A stretch of 8,985 bases of DNA from a bacterium (lineage in GTDB: Archaea > Thermoproteota > Nitrososphaeria > Nitrososphaerales > Nitrososphaeraceae): NCBI GenBank assembly GCA_014381105.1, contig JACMIO010000029.1, positions 1 through 8,985 on the forward strand, given 5' to 3'. The notes below the pieces were generated by a model, which worked only from the letters and a program-made list of their open reading frames with translations, was not told where the DNA came from and did no database searches. Shown piece by piece: positions 1-5,460 of this stretch. The translations under genes and the position numbers were made by a program. Each line of letters starts with the position of its first letter. The stretch's first letter is position 1.

Positions 1-56
1 CTGTCGATACATATATGGTTCCAGGCTTGCGCCCTACCAGGCTAGGCGACCCCGGC
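1..56 (-). tRNA. tRNA-Ser(GGA), 5' part, probably intron-containing, cut by window edge
   Basis: Read on the minus strand from 56, the sequence fits a tRNA 5' half. It has acceptor strand GCCGGGG (56-50), U8-C9, D-stem GCCT paired with GGGC around a loop containing GGTA, G26, and anticodon strand CAAGC (29-25). The loop starts CT followed by anticodon GGA (22-20) and A37 (19), giving serine. The expected 3' anticodon strand GCTTG does not follow. Instead there are at least 18 unrelated bases up to the edge, which suggests an archaeal intron at the canonical 37/38 position. The 3' half, variable arm and T-arm lie outside the window. Serine identity comes from the anticodon and from similarity to archaeal tRNA-Ser 5' halves; the variable arm cannot be checked. 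Confidence 0.8.
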
Positions 57-79
57 TCAGAATCTACTAAATTTTTTTC

Positions 80-90
80 TTTATATTAAG
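80..90 (-). promoter_or_regulatory. TATA-like box for the tRNA-Ser gene
   Basis: On the minus strand the stretch CTTAATATAAA is centred about 28 bases upstream of the first tRNA base at 56. That is the usual spacing between an archaeal TATA box and the transcription start. Assigned by position and composition only. Confidence 0.45.
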
Positions 91-143
91 TATTAATTAA
101 TGCAATACTTTCGCTAGTTTCTCAAAACGCAATTTCTAGAGAA

Positions 144-299
144 CTAGTCTTCAGTCAAGAGTTTTCCAGACATCATATCATACTCATTAATGTTGTTATG
201 TCCCATTTTTTCGACATGTTCTTCAACATCAGAACGAAATGAAAATGTAGAGCTACATTCTTTACAAATCCAAATAGACCTTAGATCATAACTTTTCAT
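144..299 (-). CDS. Small C2H2 zinc-finger protein (51 aa)
   Basis: An ATG-to-TAG frame of 51 codons encodes one classical C2H2 finger, C-x2-C-x12-H-x5-H: Cys12, Cys15, His28 and His34, with a hydrophobic Phe after the second Cys and an aromatic residue before the first. A short basic N-terminus and an acidic, Met-rich tail are all that flank it. Single-finger miniproteins of this sort are common in Thaumarchaeota. Their roles (DNA, RNA or protein binding) are unknown, and none is claimed here. The segment IWICKEC...F resembles MWKCEIC...F in the gene ending at 1620, suggesting paralogy. An AT-rich TATA-like tract (311-320) lies unusually close to the ATG. Confidence rests on the intact finger in a tiny frame. 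Confidence 0.72.
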   Translation of the reverse strand: MKSYDLRSIWICKECSSTFSFRSDVEEHVEKMGHNNINEYDMMSGKLLTED

Positions 300-484
300 T
301 GGGCGAGTTTAAATATAAAAACATGCAATTTAAGCAATCAGGTAAGAAGTTACATATTATTCATTCAATAGAATCTATCTAAAGTATTAAGTAGTCGAAT
401 TTAATGTAAAAAAGACCAAATATCTCACAATTCAGAGGGATTCAAGAAAAGACTATAATATGCATCAATATATCCTCATTATTA

Positions 485-646
485 ATGAGTACTACGGCCG
501 CCATTTCCATGGATTGTAAGAGCAATAGACATCTAGAATGCACTGACTGCATGTGTAAATGTCATATACCTGGAACTATGGAGAATTTGGCAAAGAAAAT
601 TGCTAAACTTGAAAAGGAAACTCCGGGTGTCGGAGAAACACTCTAA
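485..646 (+). CDS. Small Cys-rich putative metal-binding protein (53 aa)
   Basis: An ATG-to-TAA frame of 53 codons. The middle carries a dense cluster of candidate metal ligands: Cys11, His16, Cys19, Cys22, Cys24, Cys26 and His27, including the run ECTDCMCKCH. A Lys/Glu-rich, probably helical segment follows (residues 33-46). This pattern would suit zinc or another soft metal. It does not match the C2H2 spacing of its neighbours, and I do not recognise the family. A TATA-like TATAATATG (about 453-461) sits about 25-30 bases before the start, so a leaderless or nearly leaderless mRNA is likely. The gene converges on rlmE with only 9 bases between stop codons, and a T-run there could end its transcript. 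It could be a chance frame, but the Cys/His density argues against that. Confidence 0.6.
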   Translation: MSTTAAISMDCKSNRHLECTDCMCKCHIPGTMENLAKKIAKLEKETPGVGETL

Positions 647-651
647 GCCTA

Positions 652-657
652 TTTTTT
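652..657 (+). terminator. T-run terminator after the 53-aa Cys-rich gene
   Basis: A T6 tract starts 6 bases after the stop codon at 646, and another T-rich run follows at about 664-670. Archaeal transcripts commonly end at such U-tracts without needing a hairpin. It overlaps the stop codon of the convergent rlmE gene. Confidence 0.4.
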
Positions 658-1258
658 ATTCCCTTTTTCCTTTGAATTCTGAGCAAACAACATAAAATTC
701 ACTGCTCTTTTGTCTGCTCGCTTTTGGTTTGGATGTTGTTACTTTCATGAATATTTTCGCCGCTTCCTGCTTAACATCACCTGAGTAACTTCCATCAAAA
801 ATTTTGAAAATTGCATTTCCTCCTCGTTTCAAAAGTTTTGATGAAATTTGCAATGCAACTAACGTCAGGGATATTTGTCTTTCATGATCAAAATGCCATA
901 TCCCACTGACTTTTGGAGATAGATCTGACAATACAACATCAAAAGAAAATGGAAAGTTTTTTCGTATTTTTTCTATTGCATCCAGATCTTCAATGTTTAG
1001 TTGCATTGTGGAAACTTCAGTAATAGTTTTAGTGGGGCTGATGTCTACGCCAACAACGGTTCCAGTTGGACCAGATAGTTTCTTTGCGACTTGCAACCAA
1101 CCGCCCGGAGCACAACCAATATCTAAAATAGTATCATTTGGTTCTATTAGATTATGTTTATTGTTTATCTCTAAAAGCTTGTAGGCAGATCTGCTGCGAT
1201 ATCCTTGGTCTTTGGCTAATTTCCTGTACTGATCCCTTAACGCGTTTTCTATCTTCAA
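656..1258 (-). CDS. rlmE: 23S rRNA (uridine-2'-O-)-methyltransferase RlmE/FtsJ
   Basis: This is a 200-aa SAM-dependent Rossmann-fold methyltransferase of the RrmJ/FtsJ family, which methylates the ribose 2'-O of a conserved uridine in the A-loop of large-subunit rRNA. The N-terminal substrate region GYRSRSAYKLLEI is at 19-31. SAM motif I, DIGCAPGGW, is at 46-54 and the motif-II acidic residue is in VGVDIS (69-74). The K-D-K-E catalytic tetrad reads as Lys27, Asp112 (in VVLSDLSP), Lys152 (in FKIFDG) and Glu187 (in SSEFYVV). Length is normal for the family. The start is TTG at 1258: the frame is open upstream only to about 1289 with no ATG/GTG/TTG, and the protein already begins at the usual family position. 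A 24-codon ORF ends across this TTG (TTGA overlap), so translational coupling is possible. Confidence 0.95.
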   Translation of the reverse strand: MKIENALRDQYRKLAKDQGYRSRSAYKLLEINNKHNLIEPNDTILDIGCAPGGWLQVAKKLSGPTGTVVGVDISPTKTITEVSTMQLNIEDLDAIEKIRKNFPFSFDVVLSDLSPKVSGIWHFDHERQISLTLVALQISSKLLKRGGNAIFKIFDGSYSGDVKQEAAKIFMKVTTSKPKASRQKSSEFYVVCSEFKGKRE

Positions 1259-1377
1259 ATAAAAAGAATCACTTTCTCCGTTCCATTATTGTCGGCTCTA
1301 ATTAACTTGAACACAAAACACGCCTTCATTCTAACTAATATCGTGACTATCAAGAATATTTATCCAACTTCTCTATG

Positions 1378-1524
1378 TTATGCAAAGTATTTCTTCATGA
1401 TATTTTCGATTTTTAACTTGACAACATCTTTGTCATCTAAGACCTCAGGATGTTTTTGATTCAGATGTCTTAGTGCAAATCTAACGCTTTGGCCGCATAA
1501 TTTACATTTCGCCTTGGCAAACAT
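1378..1524 (-). CDS. Small C2H2-like zinc-finger protein (48 aa)
   Basis: An ATG-to-TAA frame of 48 codons with Cys7-x2-Cys10-x9-His20-x4-His25. The core CKLCGQ...LRHLNQKHPE has the look of a short C2H2/BED-like finger: a leucine before the first His, and HP after the last. The loop between the ligand pairs (9 residues) is shorter than the classical 12. A Lys/Asp-rich helix-forming tail follows. A TATA-like TTTTATTA (about 1547-1555) lies about 27 bases upstream of the ATG, consistent with its own leaderless promoter. The function is unknown; a nucleic-acid-binding role is inference from the fold class only. It lies between rlmE and another mini-finger gene, all on the minus strand. Confidence 0.7.
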   Translation of the reverse strand: MFAKAKCKLCGQSVRFALRHLNQKHPEVLDDKDVVKLKIENIMKKYFA

Positions 1525-1619
1525 CTATGATATAGTACCTTTAGCGGTAATAAAACTTGCTAACTTGAATCATTTGAAATACTGAACACTATACAACCTC
1601 AAATAAAAATCATAGTTTG

Positions 1620-1772
1620 TTATCCTATTCCTATGGGGGGTCGTTTGTGTTCGCTGTGTTCCAGTAATTTGTGGTAGTTTAACATATCAGCATTGTCAAA
1701 TGATTTTCCACAAATTTCACATTTCCACATATTTTGCCTTTCAGCAGTTTTACTTGACTGCTCTGCAGACAT
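1620..1772 (-). CDS. Small C2H2 zinc-finger protein (50 aa; 84 aa if the upstream start at 1874 is used)
   Basis: This encodes one textbook C2H2 finger, C-x2-C-x12-H-x4-H, in WKCEICGKSF...LNYHKLLEH, followed by a short basic, Pro/Gly-rich end. The frame is open to an ATG at 1874 (84 aa). I prefer the internal ATG at 1772 because the first 34 residues of the long form are low in charge, rich in Phe/Ile/His/Asn and look like translated non-coding DNA. The short form also puts the first Cys at residue 18, much like the other mini-fingers here. In the short model 188 bases separate it from the divergent L40e gene. It is probably a paralogue of the finger gene at 144-299. Target and function are unknown. 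Confidence 0.72.
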   Translation of the reverse strand: MSAEQSSKTAERQNMWKCEICGKSFDNADMLNYHKLLEHSEHKRPPIGIG

Positions 1773-1960
1773 GTTATTATTAATGCGGTCATTGCAGATA
1801 AGGTTTTCATGGAAAACTTTGGAATGAGGTAAATGCTGAGGAATGAACCTAAAATTTATCCCAAATGCCATCAAGACTACAGTTTCAGACGCCCCGCTTT
1901 TTGTGTTAATTCACGCTAAATTCGAAAAACAAAAATTTAGGATAAAAAAAACATCTCTGA

Positions 1961-2128
1961 ATGCCAATAACTGATGCTAATAAGAAACAGATAGCCCAAC
2001 AAAGGAGGTTATTCTATAAAATATGCTTTGACTGCGGCGGTAAAAATCCTATACTTGCCTCAAGGTGCAGAAAATGTCATGGTAAAAATATGAGGCTGAA
2101 AAATAGGACACTGGGCGCCAAGAAATAA
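1961..2128 (+). CDS. rpl40e: Large ribosomal subunit protein eL40 (L40e)
   Basis: This is a 55-aa basic protein with the archaeal/eukaryotic L40e zinc ribbon: Cys22-x2-Cys25 and Cys36-x2-Cys39, in KICFDCGGKN and SRCRKCHGKN. A Lys/Arg-rich C-terminus ending LGAKK would contact rRNA. As in archaea generally, there is no ubiquitin fusion. The ATG at 1961 gives the expected family N-terminus (MPITDANKKQIAQ). An AT-rich tract at about 1930-1950 (aaaaatttaggataaaaaa) is the probable core promoter. It lies upstream of 4-hydroxybutyryl-CoA dehydratase on the same strand, but a T-run and a fresh TATA box between them argue for separate transcripts. Confidence 0.95.
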   Translation: MPITDANKKQIAQQRRLFYKICFDCGGKNPILASRCRKCHGKNMRLKNRTLGAKK

Positions 2129-2157
2129 CACGTCTTCTAGTTGTAGAATTCTCCGAA

Positions 2158-2164
2158 TTTTTTT
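2158..2164 (+). terminator. T7 terminator after L40e
   Basis: A run of seven T residues lies 30 bases downstream of the L40e stop codon, immediately before the TATA box of the next gene. Its placement suits a U-tract terminator separating the two transcription units. Confidence 0.45.
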
Positions 2165-2167
2165 AAA

Positions 2168-2180
2168 AATATATAAATAT
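2168..2180 (+). promoter_or_regulatory. Strong TATA box for the 4-hydroxybutyryl-CoA dehydratase gene
   Basis: The sequence aatatataaatat is a near-ideal archaeal TATA element. It is centred about 33 bases before the ATG at 2207, which predicts a transcript start roughly 5-10 bases before the start codon and hence a very short leader without a Shine-Dalgarno site. Confidence 0.6.
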
Positions 2181-2206
2181 TATCATGGTGAATTCTAATT
2201 ATAACC

Positions 2207-3718
2207 ATGCCGATCAGGACAGGAGAAGAGTATGTTCAGAGCTTAAGAGGACGGAAAATGAAAGTTTACCTTTTTGGTGAACTCGTAAATGAACCAGTAG
2301 ATCATCCTATGATAAGACCATCAATTAACGCAGTAGCTGAAACATACGATCTTGCTGCCAAAGATCCTGAATTGGCAACGGCGGAATCCTCGCTTACAGG
2401 TAATCAAGTAAATAGATTCTTGCATGTTGTAGAAAGTGCTGAGGATCTGGTTAATCAAAATAGGATGCAAAGAAGACTAGGGCAACTTACAGGAACATGT
2501 TTTCAAAGATGTGTCGGAATGGATGCGGTGAATTCCCTATATTCAACAACATTTGAAATAGATAAAAAATTCGGAACTCCATATCATGATAGATTCAAGA
2601 AATTTGTAAAGAAAATGCAAGACGAGAATCTTTTCATTGGTGGTGCTATGACAGACGTAAAAGGCGATAGAAGTTTAAGCCCTTCACAACAGGAAGACCC
2701 AGATCTTTTTGTACATATCTCCAAAAGGGACCAAAATGGAATTTACTTATCTGGTGCAAAGGCACATCAGACTGGATGCATTAATTCACACTGGATTTTA
2801 GTAATGCCCACCATGCGATTGAAAGATGAGGATAAGCAATATGCAATCATTGGGGCGATTCCCGCAGATGCAGAAGGTATTACCTATATTTATGGCAGGC
2901 AATCCTGCGATACCCGTAGTATGGAGAGTGGTGATTTAGATGCGGGAAATTCTAAATTTTCTGGACAAGAAGCAATGATAATTTTTGACAATGCTTTCAT
3001 TCCAAATGAATTAATTTTCATGGATGGCGAATTCGAATTTGCTTCTATGCTTGTTGAGAGATTTACTTGTTATCACAGGCGTAGCTATGTCTGCAAGACT
3101 GGCTTGGGTGATGTATTGATAGGTGCGGCAGCTTCAGTAGCAGATTATAATGGAATTTCGAACGCATCTCATATTAAGGATAAACTGGTCGAAATGACAC
3201 ACCTGAATGAAACTATCTTTGGTGCCGGTATAGCGTCATCGTACCAGGCTCATAAGACCCTATCTGGAAATTATCAAAATGATGATATGCTTGCAAATGT
3301 CTGTAAGCACAATGTAACTAGGTTTCCATACGAAATTGGTAGGCTTGCGCAGGACATAGCTGGAGGGTTGATGGTAACAATGCCATCTGAAAAGGATTTC
3401 CGCAGTCCTGAAACAGGACCACTTCTTGAAAAATACCTGAAGGGTCGAAAGGGAGTTTCCACTGAAAATAGAATGCGTATCTTGAGATTAATTGAGAATA
3501 TGACACTTGGACGAAATGCTGTAGGTTATCTGACAGAATCAATGCATGGAGCAGGATCTCCTCAGGCTCAACGAATCCAAATTGCAAGACAAATGCAATT
3601 AGGGTACAAGAAAAAATTGGCCAAGGATCTAGCAGGTGTTGACGAGGGTGAATCTGCTCAAGTAGTTAACGAACAGTCTGAATACTTTGACAGAATATTT
3701 GGAACAAATACAAACTAG
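2207..3718 (+). CDS. 4-hydroxybutyryl-CoA dehydratase (HP/HB carbon-fixation cycle)
   Basis: This is a 503-aa member of the 4-hydroxyphenylacetate-3-hydroxylase/HpaB flavoprotein family. The radical FAD/[4Fe-4S] enzyme converts 4-hydroxybutyryl-CoA to crotonyl-CoA, the signature step of the hydroxypropionate/hydroxybutyrate CO2-fixation cycle in Thaumarchaeota and Crenarchaeota. Cluster ligands are visible: Cys98 and Cys102 in TGTCFQRCVG, and His290 and Cys296 in YHRRSYVCKTG, matching Cys99, Cys103, His292 and Cys299 of the Clostridium aminobutyricum enzyme. AMTDVKGDRSLSP (147-159) is a conserved dehydratase-type flavin/substrate segment. These ligands set it apart from plain HpaB hydroxylases. 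The start is the ATG behind a strong TATA box; an ATG at 2185 is out of frame. Length is normal. It appears monocistronic, with 114 bases before apt. Confidence 0.95.
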   Translation: MPIRTGEEYVQSLRGRKMKVYLFGELVNEPVDHPMIRPSINAVAETYDLAAKDPELATAESSLTGNQVNRFLHVVESAEDLVNQNRMQRRLGQLTGTCFQRCVGMDAVNSLYSTTFEIDKKFGTPYHDRFKKFVKKMQDENLFIGGAMTDVKGDRSLSPSQQEDPDLFVHISKRDQNGIYLSGAKAHQTGCINSHWILVMPTMRLKDEDKQYAIIGAIPADAEGITYIYGRQSCDTRSMESGDLDAGNSKFSGQEAMIIFDNAFIPNELIFMDGEFEFASMLVERFTCYHRRSYVCKTGLGDVLIGAAASVADYNGISNASHIKDKLVEMTHLNETIFGAGIASSYQAHKTLSGNYQNDDMLANVCKHNVTRFPYEIGRLAQDIAGGLMVTMPSEKDFRSPETGPLLEKYLKGRKGVSTENRMRILRLIENMTLGRNAVGYLTESMHGAGSPQAQRIQIARQMQLGYKKKLAKDLAGVDEGESAQVVNEQSEYFDRIFGTNTN

Positions 3719-3832
3719 ACTCTAGTATCATTCAGCAAACGGAAAAAATTATTAATTCTATCTATGTTGTAAATGTCTCGTTCTATCGGAACGTTAATTA
3801 TGTAGTAGAATAGGATATGAAAAACAACTATC

Positions 3833-4363
3833 ATGAACGACGCTGAATTTAAAGACCTTGTAAAAATTTGGCCCGATTTTCCTACAAATGGAATTTCGTT
3901 CAAGGACGTAAACCCACTCATAAGATCTTCTGAATCCCTCAATTATCTTCACAAAAGGTTATTTGATATCTGCAACAGTCTTGAAATAAGTAAGATTGCA
4001 GCAATTGAAGCCCGTGGATTCTTTGTAGGTTCCCTTCTTGCATTAAGCTTGAATAAGGGTTTGGTCTTAATTAGAAAGGAAGGAAAATTACCGGGCCCAA
4101 CAATAAAGGAATCATACACCATAGAATATGGAACTCGGGTCATGGAAATTCAAGAAGACGCAATTTTGAATGGAGAAAAAATTTTGATTGCAGATGACTT
4201 ACTTGCAACTGGAGGCACAGCACTGGCAGCAGCATCGCTTGTCGAAAAATTAGGAGCAATAGTAGTTGGGTTTGTATTTATCATTAGTCTAAATTATCTA
4301 GAGGGTCCGAATAAATTAAAAGATCAAGGTTACAAGGTTAATAGTATTTTGGAGTTTGAATGA
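3833..4363 (+). CDS. apt: Adenine phosphoribosyltransferase
   Basis: A 176-aa type-I phosphoribosyltransferase, converting adenine plus PRPP to AMP in the cytosol. The PRPP-binding signature ILIADDLLATGGTA is at 117-130. The family segments IEARGFFVGSLLA (58-70) and RKEGKLPGPTIKESY (81-95) identify it as Apt rather than Hpt or PyrE, and the N-terminus WPDFPTNGISFKDVNPL is typical of Apt. The start is an ATG at 3833. The most likely TATA element is the AT-rich TTAATTATG near 3794-3802, next to a small inverted repeat at 3779-3793. The gene overlaps mtnP by 8 bases. As MtnP releases adenine, the pair makes a coherent salvage operon: methylthioadenosine to adenine to AMP. Confidence 0.95.
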   Translation: MNDAEFKDLVKIWPDFPTNGISFKDVNPLIRSSESLNYLHKRLFDICNSLEISKIAAIEARGFFVGSLLALSLNKGLVLIRKEGKLPGPTIKESYTIEYGTRVMEIQEDAILNGEKILIADDLLATGGTALAAASLVEKLGAIVVGFVFIISLNYLEGPNKLKDQGYKVNSILEFE

Positions 4364-5165
4364 TTTGAAGGAACATCAAGCTGAAATTGGTATTATAGGT
4401 GGTACGGGTATCTATGATCCGGAATTACTAACAAATGCAGAATCAATAAAGATTTTTACACCGTATGGGAAGACCTCGGATCTAGTAACTATAGGCCAAT
4501 ACAAAGGTCGCTCTGTTGCGTTTATTCCTCGTCATGGTAAGGGACATACGATACCTCCGCACAAGGTAAACAGTAGAGCGAACATATGGGCTCTAAATTC
4601 ATTAGGCGTTTCAAGAATCATTGCACCATCAGCCGTTGGAAGTCTTCAAGAAAAGTACAGACCTGGCGACATTGTATTACCAAATCAATTTGTAGACTTT
4701 ACTAAAAAAAGAGAGTATACATTTTATGATGAAGGACAGGTATGCCATGTTTCATGTGCTGACCCTTTTTGTAATGATCTGAGAGATATATTTCTAAAAA
4801 CTAGTAAAGAATTGAAATACGATGTGCACGAAGGTTCTACTTACATCTGTATAGAATGCCCGCGTTTTTCAACCCGAGCGGAATCAAAATTTTTTAAAGA
4901 TGTTTTGCATGGCGACATTATTGGTATGACCCTCGTGCCAGAATGTGTCCTTGCAAGAGAGATGCAAATTTGCTACATCTCAATTGCTACTATCACTGAT
5001 TATGATGTTTGGTACGAAAATCCAGTTTCGTCCAAGGAAATATTGGAAGTATTGGCCAAAAATGCCGTAAAGATAAAGGAATTGCTTGGCGCGCTTATTG
5101 CTGCTATTCCTGAAACAAGAAATAGGTGCAAATGTAAAAGTGCATTAAGTGACGCTATGGTTTGA
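4356..5165 (+). CDS. mtnP: S-methyl-5'-thioadenosine phosphorylase
   Basis: A 269-aa PNP/MTAP phosphorylase, splitting 5'-methylthioadenosine with phosphate into adenine and 5-methylthioribose-1-phosphate. The phosphate-loop motif IGIIGGTGIYDPE is at 11-23, PRHGKGHTIPPHKVNSRANI at 58-77, and the purine-site region GMTLVPECVLAREM...TDYDVW at 190-219. The paired Asp in TDYD favours the 6-aminopurine (MTA) activity over hypoxanthine/guanine. Nine Cys residues (130, 134, 139, 165, 168, 197, 206, 258, 260), including a C-terminal CxC, recall the disulfide-rich archaeal MTAPs. Start: TTG at 4356, or TTG at 4365, which lies 10 bases after GGAG (4351-4354) and is better placed for it. It overlaps apt by 8 bases at its start, and its 3' end overlaps the convergent gene by 11 bases. 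Confidence 0.93.
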   Translation: MNDLKEHQAEIGIIGGTGIYDPELLTNAESIKIFTPYGKTSDLVTIGQYKGRSVAFIPRHGKGHTIPPHKVNSRANIWALNSLGVSRIIAPSAVGSLQEKYRPGDIVLPNQFVDFTKKREYTFYDEGQVCHVSCADPFCNDLRDIFLKTSKELKYDVHEGSTYICIECPRFSTRAESKFFKDVLHGDIIGMTLVPECVLAREMQICYISIATITDYDVWYENPVSSKEILEVLAKNAVKIKELLGALIAAIPETRNRCKCKSALSDAMV

Positions 5166-5460
5166 TTTGACTTTTGGTAGTAGGGTCGATAAGAATAACT
5201 TCTCCTTCAACAAGTTTCCTCTGCAATACCAGCTGGAAGTCTTCAGTGTCATAGCCAAATTCTTCAAGTTTGGAAAGAGTTTTTTTTGTCAAGTTTAAGC
5301 TGATATTATGTCCTCCAATCCTCCCAAAAGCAATAGCGTTGAACTTTAATTTTGTGTCCTTTACGATAAAGTAACCTCTTAATTTGCTTGCAAACTGTCC
5401 ACCCTGAGCTTTTTCTACGTATATTTCGGGATCATCAGATGAGAAAGTATCACGAATCAC
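5155..5460 (-). CDS. Unrecognised protein, 101 aa, last gene of the TrmB-like operon
   Basis: I do not recognise this protein. It is soluble, without a signal peptide, membrane segment or Cys motif. Alternating hydrophobic stretches (GYFIVKDTKLKFNAIAFGRI, HNISLNLTKKTL, FQLVLQRKLVEGEVILID) suggest a compact mostly beta domain with one amphipathic helix around KTLSKLEEFGYDTEDF. The start is GTG at 5460, whose bases overlap the stop of the preceding 134-aa gene (GTGA). That arrangement points to coupled translation and a shared role. Its 3' end overlaps the mtnP 3' end by 11 bases in convergent orientation. No enzymatic signature is visible. Reality as a gene is supported by length, overlap and coding-like composition. 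Confidence 0.75.
   Translation of the reverse strand: MIRDTFSSDDPEIYVEKAQGGQFASKLRGYFIVKDTKLKFNAIAFGRIGGHNISLNLTKKTLSKLEEFGYDTEDFQLVLQRKLVEGEVILIDPTTKSQIKP

Noticed and set aside
300..484. Possible small RNA gene from the TATA-like tract at 311-320 on the plus strand
   Set aside because: The tract can be read in either direction and no stable stem or T-run with suitable spacing was found. The only frame is 19 codons.
993..1184. Plus-strand 63-codon frame inside rlmE
   Set aside because: It lies wholly antisense to a gene with all RlmE motifs. Its translation has no family resemblance and reflects the coding bias of the opposite strand.
3274..3587. Two minus-strand frames (62 and 89 codons) within the 4-hydroxybutyryl-CoA dehydratase gene
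   Set aside because: They are antisense shadows of a well-supported gene, without a promoter or recognisable protein features.
3715..3942. Minus-strand 75-codon frame over the hbd-apt gap and the apt start
   Set aside because: It covers the apt promoter and N-terminus in antisense. The translation is hydrophobic and unremarkable, and no start signal stands out.
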